From Lamellibrachia satsuma (Eukaryota; Annelida; Polychaeta; Sabellida; Siboglinidae): DNA of 64,000 nucleotides. Each line of letters starts with the position of its first letter. Position 1 is the stretch's first letter. This document shows, piece by piece, positions 1-61,950 of this stretch. Where the stretch lies: assembly GCA_033239005.1 (NCBI GenBank), contig BSQZ01000034.1, positions 6,543,501-6,607,500 on the forward strand, in the 5' to 3' direction. The notes under the pieces were generated by a model, which did no database searches, was not told the origin of the DNA, and saw only the letters and a list, made by a program, of their open reading frames with translations. Position numbers and translations under genes: made by a program.

Positions 1-247
1 TGCAGTTCGCAGACATGCCAGCTGTACGTCTGCAAGAGTTATACTTAAAAGCATCCAGCATGCCCGTAAATTAGGCGACAGAAAGCTGAGTCGCCAAACG
101 GTAGAGATCGTGCGTCGTCTAACAAACATGTATGTCAATTGCATAATATAAATAGATGGTATAATATGTACAGCTGATGATTCCGAGAGGCGAACAAAGA
201 CAGTATATACGGAATGCTTGCATATGGCATCTTCGTTCGTTTTGCCT
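1..247. other. 3' flank of CaML-B
   Basis: Downstream of the CaML-B stop codon, so probably 3' UTR and flank. I see no AATAAA or ATTAAA on the minus strand, and the transcript may continue past the window edge. Confidence 0.4.
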
Positions 248-39732
<39,485 letters not shown>

Positions 39733-39828
39733 GGCTGCTTTCAGGGCGTGGCAATGTGGAAACGGAATGGCTCACTCGGTGAGTGTATCAAGATGTTACG
39801 GCGGCGCCGGAATCCGTGTTGATGCACG

Positions 39829-39834
39829 TATATA
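39829..39834 (-). promoter_or_regulatory. TATA-like box for CaML-B
   Basis: The minus strand reads gacgctcTATATAcgtgc about 100 nt upstream of the CaML-B ATG. Transcription would start near 39800 and give a 5' UTR of about 70 nt. The role is inferred from position only. Confidence 0.5.
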
Positions 39835-39839
39835 GAGCG

Positions 39840-40450
39840 TCAAGCTAGCGCAACACGCTAATGAATCCTGCCCCGGCTGTCTCTGCTGCGACTGACCAGC
39901 GAACGCGAGCGAACGTCCAGCGCAACTGACGCTACGGCTGAGCACTACGGCTGCGGGCAGCGACAGAACGCAACAATTATTCTCCAGCGACGGCGGTAGC
40001 TGCGCGCGCGGCCACTCGAAGTCGGATCAATCCCGTTGGGAGCCGGGACTTGGGAAACGAGCGCACCGGGGAACGCGGCCGACGTACGAGGTTCTGCTGG
40101 CTTGACTGGGCGGGCGGGCGGACGGGCGGGCTGGGAGGTATGTTGCCGTGGACGTGGGTCGGCTCGGACACTGTCGGCGATGGTTCGGACGGGACTGAGG
40201 GAAGTGGGCCGCTGTCGCTCTGTTATCAATTACACTGGCTCCTATTGTCTGCGAGCGCGCGGAGAGCGAAGCGACGCCGATCTATTTTTAATGCTCCTAT
40301 AGATGCAATATTGATGCGCGTCCGCTGCCCACTGCCTCCTCGTCAGCGGCGATTTGGCGGACGGCACCACCGCCACCGACGCCACCGACGCCGCCACCGC
40401 ACGACGCCACCGCACGTCGTATCATCTTCAGCGTATTCGACATCCATGGC
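39840..40450. promoter_or_regulatory. GC- and CpG-rich tract upstream of CaML-B
   Basis: An unusually GC- and CpG-dense block in an AT-rich window, with many cg steps near 39905-40280 and a CGCCAC tandem near 40365-40417. It ends just upstream of the CaML-B ATG exon. Inferred to be the CaML-B promoter region. Open frames crossing it have no recognisable domains. CpG observed/expected was judged by eye, not computed. Confidence 0.55.
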
Positions 40451-41074
40451 CGCGTTAACGTATTGCGTGATTGTAAGAAAATGGAACCATAAAAAATTTT
40501 AAAACGTCACTACATCTACCGGCGTTATGTTGCACATGTGCTGAACACATTTTGTCAAAATCAAACAGTTCCAGTTCTTTTAATCATGTCGTAAACGTGG
40601 AAACCGTCAAACGTGGCAGTTTCAACACTCTATTAAAACGCTTACCTGTGATTCGAGAATGTCACCACCGATATACCAAAGCGTCTTCACATCCCTTTCA
40701 TAATGCAACATCTCAATACAAAAGTCAGGTTTTTCAAACGTTCCAACATTGCTGGCTGAATAAAGTTATAAATATATATTTTTGTAAATAAAATCACTTA
40801 ATTCTGCTAATTTGGGTATTTTGTGACACTATTTTACGGAAGGGCAACTGTGATCATAAGTGTCTTTGAAAAAACTGTCGATATTTCTGGATTCATCGCA
40901 ATTTATAAATGTCACCGACGTCGTCTTTGATGTCGTCACAACGACATCAATGATGTTTGCGTAATTTTTTTCTACGTAGTTGTTGTCGTCGTCGGTGACA
41001 ATAACGTTATCATATTGCCTACGGCTGTCAGAGTCAGTGACTGTCAACAAGTCAGCCATTCAGTCAGTAAGTAA

Positions 41075-41226
41075 GTGAGTCAGTCAGTCAGTCAGTCAAC
41101 CAGTCAGTCGGTTAATTTGTATGTCAGTCAATCAGATAGTCAGTGTGCTAGGCAGTCAGTCAGTCAGTCAGTCATTCAGTCAGTCAGTCAGTCAGTCAGT
41201 CAGTCAGTCAGTCAGTCAGTCAGTCT
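41075..41226. repeat. (CAGT)n tetranucleotide tract
   Basis: Long, slightly interrupted cagt run. Confidence 0.94.
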
Positions 41227-41384
41227 GTCATCAGACAGTCGGTTACCACATCGTTCTTTCATCGTCGCAGAGAGATATTTAGACAGATAATGAAATGTGC
41301 AATTAATGTGACATTTCGTCTGTGACGTGGGGAATAAGTCAGTCACGCGACATCGATGAGATAATGATGTCAGATCCGTCAGAT

Positions 41385-41545
41385 CCCCGGTCACTCCGTC
41401 AGACGCCCGGTCACTCCGTCAGATGCCCTGTCACTCCGTCAGACGCCATGTCATTCCGTCAGATGCACGGCCACTCCGTCAGACGCCCGGTCACTCCTTC
41501 AGATTCCCGGTCACTCCGTCAGATGCCCGGTCACTCAGTTATTCA
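41385..41545. repeat. 20-nt tandem repeat, about 8 copies
   Basis: Unit cggtcactccgtcagatgcc with variants. Confidence 0.92.
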
Positions 41546-41989
41546 GGCAGATGTTAATTTATAAAAGTGCATCGCGCAGCGAGTAACAGTGAAATCGTCA
41601 TGGCCCATATAGCCCGCATTAGTGTTGCATAAACATTAATGTGTTGACCGCCGTAAGTGAATACAGATTCCACAGCACATCCTCGTAAATGTAAAGCTAC
41701 GTTCTTGTCGGTATCTGAGTCTCCCATTGGGCGTATACTTATGGCATCATATTTCACCCCTAGCGGAGTTGTTCACACGTGCTGCAGCTCAGACTGGTTA
41801 TTCGTTCACGCATATTCACAGCAACATAGGTTAGCAACAACACAATTATGGATCCACAGAAGAACACATTTCTTGGTAACTACATAATGTTTTTACAAAT
41901 GAGGAGGTCCTATGGCAAGAGTGACAGCCAAGGCAGCTAGTGAAAACGACAAGAAGACAGTTGCTATTTGTAGAAAATGGGAAACAATC

Positions 41990-42128
41990 ATATTGAGAGA
42001 AAAACGTTATTAAAGGAAACATTGAAGGACACAAAGCTAGAGGCGGGCAAAGAATTAAATACATTAATAATAAAACATATGACTTGAAAGACCAGCAAGT
42101 GACATCTGCTGCTGACAACCGCAAATGA
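41990..42128 (+). mobile_element. LINE tail fragment
   Basis: The frame gives VIKGNIEGHKARGGQRIKYI then AADNRK and a stop. This matches the (G)K.EG.R.RGRQR.K pattern and A.(N/D)R ending of LINE ORF2 tails. Dead and short. Confidence 0.45.
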
Positions 42129-42798
42129 CAGAATTGTGTGAACAGCTATGATCTCCAACGTCACCAAACGTATGTGCGCATGCATGCAATCATGCGTTAC
42201 ACGCACAGGTGTGGTCTCCCGGCCGAGGGTTGTGTACGGCTTCTGCCCGTGGTCGCACATCCGCCCGGCCGCACAATCCCATCGATATAATTGACCATTG
42301 TCTAACATGCGTATCTGCTTCGTTAATGGTGCGCCTCCCAGCGGCCCTGGTCATAATTAATGCAGGCTGTTTCTGCAACGCCACACACACAGGACACGTT
42401 GCGTGGGGCAACAAACATAGGCGGGGCGGATGGACGGGTAAACAGATGGCGGTGAGTTGACCAGTCAGTTGACCGCCCCCTATCCCCCCCCGCACTGACC
42501 GCAAGTAACAGCTGCGTTTCATGCGCGGTATAACAAGTAAATACTAAATTATGTAATTCTCATAATGTTGCTCCGCCGCCGGATGACACGATGTGGTGAA
42601 CATACGTCAGGTTGAGGTTTATTATAAAATAAATCAGTGGTAATTAGCAATAGCAGTGCAATGTCGTACGGCAGCTGGGAATCTGGGCCCGACGTGGGAG
42701 TATTAGAGCTTTTTTTTTATTTATTACGAGAATTTTAAACAAAAACATGCGTGTAATACGCTGATATAACACGCACGGAACAAGGTAAACGTTATATG

Positions 42799-43095
42799 CA
42801 TTGTAGACATTATCAATGGTTATATGTGATCATTGTAGACATTATCAATGGTTATATGTGATCATTGTAGACATTATCAATGGTTATATGTGATCATTGT
42901 AGACATTATCAATGGTTATATGTGATCATTGTAGACATTATCAATGGTTATATGTGATCATTGTAGACATTATCAATGGTTATATGTGATCATTGTAGAC
43001 ATTATCAATGGTTATATGTGATCATTGTAGACATTATCAGTGGTTATATGTGATCATTGTAGACATTATCAATGGTTATATGTGATCATTGTATG
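42799..43095. repeat. 32-nt tandem repeat, about 9 copies
   Basis: Unit cattgtagacattatcaatg then gttatatgtgat, nearly identical copies. Confidence 0.96.
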
Positions 43096-43378
43096 TGCAT
43101 TTACCTTTGTTTTCTTAATCCTATGTATCAAGTGCAGCGTCCTACCATAGGATACACATTTTTGGGAGGGAGAGAAATATATGAAATCCAGACAAGCATT
43201 GATTGAACAATTCGACAATGGGTTTTGTCTTGTTTTTTACTCTTGAGATGTCGAAAATGCAATATTTTATAATGTTGTAGTCGGTCTAGAGAGCGAACGA
43301 AAAAAACGAGCCCCGTGATCCTGTCGAATGGATAATTTCCGAACCCTGTACGTTTACCTAGGACCACGTTTTGCTTGA

Positions 43379-43396
43379 TATATATATATATATATA
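43379..43396. repeat. Short (TA)n run
   Basis: About nine TA units, immediately before the SINE-like copy. Confidence 0.85.
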
Positions 43397-43409
43397 CATT
43401 ATACTCGCG

Positions 43410-43640
43410 TGACAAAGGTGTGGCGCAGTGGTACCTTGGCCAGAGTGCAGGAGTTGAAATCGAAGCTTGGGTAATTTCGTTCACCCCACTTTGCCTGTGT
43501 TTTTTGGAAGAGACACTAAAAGCCGCTGGTCCCTTCTACGTGGTCCGTTCTACCTGGTTCCTTCTACCTGGTGTTTATGTCAGGGGAAGTGAAAGATCCC
43601 ACACAGGGGGGAAATGTGTAACCTGTCGTGGACTCACGTA
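43410..43640 (+). mobile_element. tRNA-derived SINE-like element, copy 3
   Basis: Head ggtgtggcgcagtggtacct resembles a tRNA A box, and gagttgaaatcgaagc may be a decayed B box. The body (gtaatttcgttcaccccact, gaagtgaaagatcccacaca) and end cgtggactcac match copies 1 and 2. A short internal duplication (cttctacctgg / gttctacctgg) lies near 43536-43571. The 27-nt satellite starts about 15 nt after it. Confidence 0.7.
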
Positions 43641-43654
43641 TACACTCTAACCTG

Positions 43655-45493
43655 CAACTGTGTGTAGGATGGGTGCACAATCAGCTGTGTATAGGATGGG
43701 TGCACAATCAGCTGTGTGTAGGATGGGTGCACAATCAGCTGTGTGTAGGATGGGTGCACAATCAGCTGTGTGTAGGATGGGTGCACAATCAGCTGTGTAT
43801 AGGATGAGTGCACAATCAGCTGTGTATAGGATGAATGCACAATCAGCTGTGTGTAGGATGGGTGCACAATCAGCTGTGTGTAGGATGGGTGCACAATCAG
43901 CTGTGTATAGGATGTGTGCACAATCAGCTGTGTGTAGGATGGGTGCACAATCAGCTGTGTGTAGGATGGGTGCACAATCAGCTGTGTATAGGAAGGGTGC
44001 ACAATCAGTTGTGTATAGGATGGGTGCACAATCAGCTGTGTATAGGATGAGTGCACAATCAGCTGTGTGTAGGATGGGTGCACAATCAGCTGTGTGTAGG
44101 ATGGGTGCACAATCAGCTGTGTGTAGGATGGGTGCACAATCAGCTGTGTGTAGGATGGGTGCACAATCAGCTGTGTGTAGGATGGGTGCACAATCAGCTG
44201 TGTGTAGGATGGGTGCACAATCAGCTGTGTGTAGGATGGGTGCACAATCAGCTGTGTATAGGAAGGGTGCACAATCAGCTGTGTGTAGGATGGGTGCACA
44301 ATCAGCTGTGTGTAGGAAGGGTGCACAATCAGCTGTGTATAGGAAGGGTGCACAATCAGCTGTGTGTAGGATGGGTGCACAATCAGCTGTGTGTAGGAAG
44401 GGTGCACAATCAGCTGTGTGTAGGATGGGTGCACAATCAGCTGTGTGTAGGATGGGTGCACAATCGGCTGTGTGTAGGATGGGTGCACAATCAGCTGTGT
44501 ATAGGACGGGTGCACAATCAGCTGTGTGTAGGATGGGTGCACAATCAGCTGTGTATAGGATGAGTGCACAATCAGCTGTGTATAGGATGAATGCACAATC
44601 AGCTGTGTGTAGGATGGGTGCACAATCAGCTGTGTGTAGGATGGGTGCACAATCAGCTGTGTATAGGATGTGTGCACAATCAGCTGTGTGTAGGATGGGT
44701 GCACAATCAGCTGTGTGTAGGATGGGTGCACAATCAGCTGTGTATAGGAAGGGTGCACAATCAGCTGTGTATAGGATGGGTGCACAATCAGCTGTGTATA
44801 GGATGAGTGCACAATCAGCTGTGTGTAGGATGGGTGCACAATCAGCTGTGTGTAGGATGGGTGCACAATCAGCTGTGTGTAGGATGGGTGCACAATCAGC
44901 TGTGTGTAGGATGGGTGCACAATCAGCTGTGTGTAGGATGGGTGCACAATCAGCTGTGTGTAGGATGGGTGCACAATCAGCTGTGTGTAGGATGGGTGCA
45001 CAATCAGCTGTGTATAGGAAGGGTGCACAATCAGCTGTGTGTAGGATGGGTGCACAATCAGCTGTGTGTAGGAAGGGTGCACAATCAGCTGTGTGTAGGA
45101 AGGGTGCACAATCAGCTGTGTGTAGGATGGGTGCACAATCAGCTGTGTGTAGGAAGGGTGCACAATCAGCTGTGTGTAGGATGGGTGCACAATCAGCTGT
45201 GTGTAGGATGGGTGCACAATCAGCTGTGTGTAGGATGGGTGCACAATCAGCTGTGTATAGGACGGGTGCACAATCAGCTGTGTGTAGGATGGGTGCACAA
45301 TCAGCTGTGTGTAGGATGGGTGCACAATCAGCTGTGTGTAGGATGGGTGCACAATCAGCTGTGTATAGGACGGGTGCACAATCAGCTGTGTGTAGGATGG
45401 GTGCACAATCAGCTGTGTGTAGGATGGGTGCACAATCAGCTGTGTGTAGGATGGGTGCACAATCAGCTGTGTGTAGGATGGGTGCACAATCAG
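43655..45493. repeat. 27-nt satellite, about 68 copies, with a 756-nt higher-order repeat
   Basis: Unit aatcagctgtgtgtaggatg then ggtgcac. Variant units (gtata, gaagg, gagtg, gaatg, gtgtg) recur in the same order 756 nt (28 units) apart; for example the aggatgaatg variant occurs at 43828 and 44584. Because 27 is a multiple of three, frames of 617, 626 and 657 codons are open on both strands; these are satellite translations. Confidence 0.97.
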
Positions 45494-45759
45494 TTGCGGC
45501 CCAATCTATCTCTGATACTGGAGTCACCGCCAGCAGCGCTTTGTCTAGCCGGACACCGGCACGCTATATGACGTCATTGTTATTGTTATTACACTTTGCA
45601 CCATGTTATAGCACGCTACACCAAATGAAGTGAACCATCCACGATAGAGTCCACACGGACCCCTACGGCTAACTCTGGAATCCGCATCGATAAAACAACG
45701 TAGGAGGTGGGACATGATACTTCCTACCAGTGGTGGCCCGCGAGACTGCATTCGAGCCA

Positions 45760-48392
45760 GTCCACTCTGTATGTGGCCACCTGTTTGGCTTCGTTCCACG
45801 ACTTCAACACCAGTTCTCATTCTAACTGTGCGGGCCAGTTGTTTGGCTTCGTTCAACGGCTTCAACACCAGTTCTCATTCTAACTCTGCGGGCCAGTTGT
45901 TTGGCTTCATTCCACGGCTTCAACGCCAGTTATCATTCTAACCGTGCGGGCCAGTTGTTTGGCTTCGATCAACGGCTTCAACACCAGTTCTCTTTCTAAC
46001 TCTGCGGGCCAGTTGTTTGGCTTCATTCCACGGCTTCAACACCAGTTATCATTCTAACTGTGCGGGCCAGTTGTTTGGCTTCGATCAACGGCTTCAACAC
46101 CAGTTCTCTTTCTAACTCTGCGGGCCAGTTGTTTGGCTTCATTCCACGGCTTCAACACCAGTTATCATTCTAACTGTGCGGGCCAGTTGTTTGGCTTCGA
46201 TCAACGGCTTCAACACCAGTTCTCTTTCTAACTCTGCGGGCCAGTTGTTTGGCTTCATTCCACGGCTTCAACACCAGTTCTCATTCTAACTGTGCGGGCC
46301 AGTTGTTTGGCTTCGATCAACGGCTTCAACACCAGTTCTCTTTCTAACTCTGCGGGCCAGTTGTTTGGCTTCATTCCACGGCTTCAACACCAGTTCTCAT
46401 TCTAACTGTGCGGGCCAGTTGTTTGGCTTCGTTCAACGGCTTCAACACCAGTTCTCATTCTAATTGTGCGGGCCAGTTGTTTGGCTTCATTCCACGGCTT
46501 CAACATCAGTTCTCATTCTAAGTGCGCGGGCCAGTTGTTTGGCTTCATTCCACGGCTTCAACGCCAGTTATCATTCTAACTGTGCGGGCCAGTTGTTTGG
46601 CTTCGATCAACGGCTTCAACACCAGTTCTCTTTCTAACTCTGCGGGCCAGTTGTTTGGCTTCATTCCACGGCTTCAACACCAGTTCTCATTCTAACTGTG
46701 CGGGCCAGTTGTTTGGCTTCGATCAACGGCTTCAACATCAGTTCTCTTTCTAACTCTGCGGGCCAGTTGTTTGGCTTCATTCCACGGCTTCAACACCAGT
46801 TATCATTCTAACTGTGCGGACCAGTTGTTTGGCTTCGATCAACGACTTCAACACCAGTTCTCTTTCTAACTCTGCGGGCCAGTTGTTTGGCTTCATTCCA
46901 CGGCTTCAACACCAGTTCTCATTCTAACTGTGCGGGCCAGTTGTTTGGCTTCGTTCAACGGCTTCAACATCAGTTCTCATTCTAGGTGCGCGGGCCAGTT
47001 GTTTGGCTTCATTCCACGGCTTCAACGCCAGTTATCATTCTAACTCTGCGGGCCAGTTGTTTGGCTTCGATCAACGGCTTCAACACCAGTTCTCTTTCTA
47101 ACTCTGCGGGCCAGTTGTTTGGCTTCATTCCACGGCTTCAACACCAGTTCTCATTCTAACTGTGCGGACCAGTTGTTTGGCTTCGATCAACGGCTTCAAC
47201 ACCAGTTCTCTTTCTAACTCTGCGGGCCAGTTGTTTGGCTTCGATCAACGGCTTCAACACCAGTTCTCTTTCTAACTCTGCGGGCCAGTTGTTTGGCTTC
47301 ATTCCACGGCTTCAACACCAGTTCTCATTCTAACTGTGCGGGCCAGTTGTTTGGCTTCGATCAACGGCTTCAACACCAGTTCTCTTTCTAACTCTGCGGG
47401 CCAGTTGTTTGGCTTCATTCCACGGCTTCAACACCAGTTCTCATTCTAACTGTGCGGGCCAGTTGTTTGGCTTCGTTCAACGGCTTCAACACCAGTTCTC
47501 ATTCTAATTGTGCGGGCCAGTTGTTTGGCTTCATTCCACGGCTTCAACATCAGTTCTCATTCTAGGTGCGCGGGCCAGTTGTTTGGCTTCATTCAACGGC
47601 TTCAACGCCAGTTATCATTCTAACTGTGCGGGCCAGTTGTTTGGCTTCGATCAACGGCTTCAACACCAGTTCTCTTTCTAACTCTGCGGGCCAGTTGTTT
47701 GGCTTCATTCCACGGCTTCAACACCAGTTCTCATTCTAACTGTGCGGACCAGTTGTTTGGCTTCGATCAACGGCTTCAACACCAGTTCTCTTTCTAACTC
47801 TGCGGGCCAGTTGTTTGGCTTCGATCAACGGCTTCAACACCAGTTCTCTTTCTAACTCTGCGGGCCAGTTGTTTGGCTTCATTCCACGGCTTCAACACCA
47901 GTTCTCATTCTAACTGTGCGGGCCAGTTGTTTGGCTTCGTTCAACGGCTTCAACACCAGTTCTCATTCTAATTGTGCGGGCCAGTTGTTTGGCTTCATTC
48001 CACGGCTTCAACATCAGTTCTCATTCTAAGTGCGCGGGCCAGTTGTTTGGCTTCATTCCACGGCTTCAACGCCAGTTATCATTCTAACTGTGCGGGCCAG
48101 TTGTTTGGCTTCGATCAACGGCTTCAACACCAGTTCTCTTTCTAACTCTGCGGGCCAGTTGTTTGGCTTCATTCCACGGCTTCAACACCAGTTCTCATTC
48201 TAACTGTGCGGACCAGTTGTTTGGCTTCGATCAACGGCTTCAACACCAGTTCTCTTTCTAACTCTGCGGGCCAGTTGTTTGGCTTCGATCAACGGCTTCA
48301 ACACCAGTTCTCTTTCTAACTCTGCGGGCCAGTTGTTTGGCTTCATTCCACGGCTTCAACACCAGTTCTCATTCTAACTGTGCGGACTAGTT
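45760..48392. repeat. 58-nt satellite, about 45 copies, alternating subtypes
   Basis: Unit ccagttgtttggcttcattc then cacggcttcaacaccagttc then tcattctaactgtgcggg. Subtype 1 (attccacgg/ctgtgcggg) and subtype 2 (gatcaacgg/ctctgcggg) mostly alternate as a 116-nt dimer. A rarer unit with gtgcgcggg recurs near 46520, 46985, 47565 and 48030, about 8 to 10 units apart. Confidence 0.97.
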
Positions 48393-49995
48393 GTTCTATA
48401 CATGGTCACCAGGTGGCCGTTAGATGACCCACTTTCCCTTCGACTTCAGGTGCCTTGTTAGAGCCGTCAGTCAGTGGCTCTCTTCCTTCATTCCCAGGAT
48501 GTGTCCGATCCAATTCCATTTTATTATCGTTACTTACGCGTTGACCTTCATTACGTCTGTTTTAATTAGGATATATTCATGTGCATAAAAAAACGTTTTG
48601 CCATTTAACTTTTAGCAATCCCCTTAAACATTTGAATGGGACTGCGTCTAGCTTCCGATTGTCACTTTCACATACACAGATGTTTACTAGTGCACAGTAT
48701 AACCTCAATATAATTCTTATTGTGTCTACTTTTGTCTGTGCTCCATGTTTGAGCTTCATGAAATATGTCCTTGCTATAAGAATTATGTTGTCACAATCGC
48801 GCCAAATTGGCCAGATCCCACTTGCTGTTTGCTACAATCTATTCGACTATAAGGGCTTAAATCCTACTAAGTCCTCATCGATCCTGCCTGCCGTAGATTA
48901 AACCATCAGGATATAGCCGGCCATCGACTGCACGACTCGCCGCAGAGCAGGGATAATCTAGAGACATTGATTGAATTACGGCATTCATTTGTTGACGTCA
49001 AGTGACTCAGATGTCAATTAAACTCAATTGGTGTGCCATCTTGGCGGCTCCCCGCAGTCAATGCGACGCGACATCGGCTACTATATAATGCATTATCCGC
49101 AGCCGTTTTCGCGTGTTATTAATTGCAATAGTTCGGTGCGCTTGCAAGACGCGCCGCAGGGGTATCAAGTTCGACGAAGCGTTATCAGTGAACGCTGCGA
49201 ACAGACGCGACTGGTGCGTCGTTTCGTGTCTCTGCAAGCCCACAGAGGACACCACTGTAGTGACTGTCATTTGCACCGATTTGGTCTCCGAAGAAAAAAT
49301 TGCCAAGTGATTTCGTTGCGCATAAAAACTGACTGAAACATTTAAATAAACCCCCGCCCCTCCAACGATCCTAAGTCATTGACAAGGGCGAGTACATTTG
49401 ACACATGTCAATAACAAGTGGTGTGTTGATTATTGTGTATTCAAATGCGTTTACCTGAATAGGCTACACTGAGTATATCTTTCTATCCTACTTTCGTTTA
49501 TGCCATTTGCAAATAGGTTAAGATATGCTTAACTATGCATTTTTGTAACATACTGTATTAAGTATAGGTTTACTAAATTTTAATGCCTATGCCACGACTG
49601 CTGTGAGTTATTATTTTTAAAGCCCAATAAAGTACTTTTACGGTAATACAATCCACGACTTTAGACATACAGATGATATATTTGTCATAATTCGCACCGA
49701 TTTCGCAGTTGGTTTTTCTAATCTGGTCGTCCCATTTTGTGACGTCAGCGGGGTGTGTCTCCCAAGAACGGCCTTTCACGAAGCATTCCTACTGTACGAA
49801 GGAACAAGATTATATAACCTGGAACAATTGTTCAAAAACGCATAGCATTGCGAACACTTGTACGTAACTATATCCTGACCCCCCCCCCCCGATGACGTCA
49901 TTTACCTTTTCCCCTCCTTCAATAGAAAGTTATCGTTTCCTGGCTGTTATTGCGAATTAAAAAAATACATGTTTGGAAGACGCAACATCAATTGA

Positions 49996-50001
49996 TTTAA
50001 T
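49996..50001 (-). promoter_or_regulatory. Possible polyadenylation signal of CaML-A
   Basis: ATTAAA on the minus strand, about 220 nt past the CaML-A stop codon and beyond the 44-nt repeats. This is a common variant signal, but the region is AT-rich, so chance is possible. Confidence 0.3.
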
Positions 50002-50095
50002 TGAATTTATATTCGCTGAATGTATATGTACAAAAAATATGTAACGCACACTGTCAGGCGTCTTGAAACAAAACGTCTCTCGTGGAGAATGGGTA

Positions 50096-50222
50096 TGATG
50101 TGTCGTGGCGTCATACTTAGTTTCGCCACCACAGCTACATAATGTGTCGTGGCGTCGTACTTAGTTTCGCCACCACAGCTACATAATGTGTCGTGGCGTC
50201 ATACTTAGTTTCGCCACCACAG

Positions 50223-50228
<6 letters not shown>
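50096..50228. repeat. 44-nt tandem repeat, 3 copies, overlapping the CaML-A stop codon
   Basis: Unit tgtgtcgtggcgtcatactt then agtttcgccaccacagctac then ataa. Its edge (agctacat) contains the CaML-A TAG at 50223-50225, so the gene's 3' UTR begins with this array. Confidence 0.93.
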
Positions 50229-60433
<10,205 letters not shown>

Positions 60434-60670
60434 GTTTGTGACGGTTGTGCAAAGCAAACAGGTAGTCCCTCTCGCAATGTAAACGTTCTACTAACTCTGC
60501 GCAACCAGCAACCTTCGACTGACGATTACAGTGAGTTCGCCAACAACAACAATGCTACCAGCAGAGGCTTCGATTAGGCCAAAGAAATGCAACTCAGACA
60601 TGTATTACACACCGTTCGCCCCTCATCGGAAAGGCAGGCGATTCCTCAATTAAACCAATATGGACTTCAC
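60434..60670 (-). promoter_or_regulatory. Presumed 5' UTR and promoter zone of CaML-A
   Basis: Immediately upstream of the CaML-A ATG. No TATA box or CpG-rich block is visible, unlike CaML-B. It is bounded at about 60675 by a LINE tail. The role is inferred from position only. Confidence 0.35.
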
Positions 60671-60671
60671 C

Positions 60672-61000
60672 TCATCTCATGACCGGGACGGTCCTAGGGG
60701 AGCTATGTCCACGGAATCTACGCCAGCTTAATATGTCTTCTGCTGTGTGTATCAGGGTTGGCAGGCGTAGTATTGTGCATTCCTCTATGTTGGCGACCCC
60801 CCGGTTTCCTGACCCCCCCACCGGGTGCATTGCAGTATGTTTTTTTAAAATGGTGTTGTGTTGGGTGATGTGGCCAAACAAGGAGAGCTTTCGTCTCACC
60901 GTTGCTAACAAGGGCTCTTGCTTTCCATCGAGGGAGTCCAATTGGTGTTTCACATATTCGTTAGTTTTGTGTTCGGTGTAAGAACTCCTGTAGCATTCAA
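60672..61000 (-). mobile_element. LINE ORF2 tail fragment upstream of CaML-A
   Basis: The minus strand encodes TEHKTNEYVKHQLDSLDGKQ then EPLLATVRRKLSLFGHITQH, a very characteristic LINE tail (TNEYV...PLLATV.R.KL..FGH). The following residues are frame-disturbed down to about 60672. Confidence 0.78.
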
Positions 61001-61632
61001 CGTTGTGGGATGGCAGTGAAGCGTCGCGTGTGAAATAAATGCGTGCACGTGCCGATACGTTAAATAAATCAAGCACACATCTCATATATGACGTCGTTTT
61101 CACTTGATACCAAGAAACAAACCTTTCTTCAGGCGAAGATGCAGTGGTATTTATGTCAATGCGAGTTGGCTGGGGAATTACGACATTTGTAAAGGCTTTG
61201 TCTGGTAATTTACGGCTATTATGAAGTGCTCTGGATTAGTCAGCAGCACTCAACAATGGACGTGATTGCGAGTTGGTTCTTGTATAGAAGCACGTTGCGT
61301 CACCACTGAGAGTCCGTGTGAGAAAAGTAGGTTTATAGAGTGACATATAATCTACTACGATTAATTCTAAACAAGAAATTAGATGTCTTTAAATCCAGTC
61401 GATCTGCAATTTTGATAACGAGTAACACGCCGCAGAAATCGCCCGTGTCGCTTAGTCTTTTCTTGTTTCAAATAAAAAAGGTTATTAATAAGTATTCCTC
61501 TTCCGCCTTATGCCTGTTTCACAGCTAACAAGGCTGTTGTCGCGACACGGTGATGGTCACGGACACACGATGTTGCTTTTCTTCCACATCTCTGCTGTTC
61601 TGCTGTACTTAAGACATGCCCAATACGTGATG
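61000..61632. other. Unassigned flank
   Basis: No coding or repeat signal that I can support. Confidence 0.4.
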
Positions 61633-61950
61633 TTATCTAAATAGATTGTTATGATTGCCCCACCCCCCGTGCAAGTTACATATGTTTCTCCTAGCCAAAC
61701 TGTTCTTCCGTGTGACTATGTGATGAAGCCACTGCAGCTTTGACTGTTTCACCCCAATGTAGCTTTCCATAATCGCAAGAACGATTCTGAAGGTTATGTG
61801 GTTTGTGTAATTACCTAGTTGTAGTCTGCGCATACAGTTAGTCTCACAGGCATTAATGCGAATGTCCATATCTGCCATCATAGACCTAGCCTCACAGCCA
61901 TACGTGACTACCGGGGGTATTATTGTTACAAGTGTCAGTAGTGTTGTCAT
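61633..61950 (-). mobile_element. Second LINE ORF2 tail fragment, same type
   Basis: A 105-codon minus frame with VVTYGCEARSMMADMDIRIN, ETNCMRRLQLGNY and KLQWLHHIVTRKNSLARR. It corresponds to the TYGCE.W...A....RI.A.E..C.RR segment of LINE tails. It overlaps in content with the fragment at 60.7-61.0 kb, so it is a separate insertion. Confidence 0.7.

Larger units (their letters stand above)
40451..50222. other. Intergenic region between CaML-A and CaML-B
   Basis: From the CaML-B promoter tract to the CaML-A stop, about 9.8 kb. It is dominated by three satellites (42.8-43.1, 43.66-45.49 and 45.76-48.39 kb) with one SINE-like copy and one LINE tail. The unique parts at 40451-41070, 41550-41980, 42130-42790 and 48400-50090 show no recognisable gene. 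Confidence 0.65.

Noticed and set aside
40036..40502. 88- and 150-codon frames in the CpG-rich tract
   Set aside because: Openness is expected from GC-rich sequence. No domain, and the tract is better explained as the CaML-B promoter.
43634..45633. Frames of 617, 626 and 657 codons on both strands
   Set aside because: Pure translations of a 27-nt satellite, a multiple of three. Identical openness on both strands and no unique sequence.
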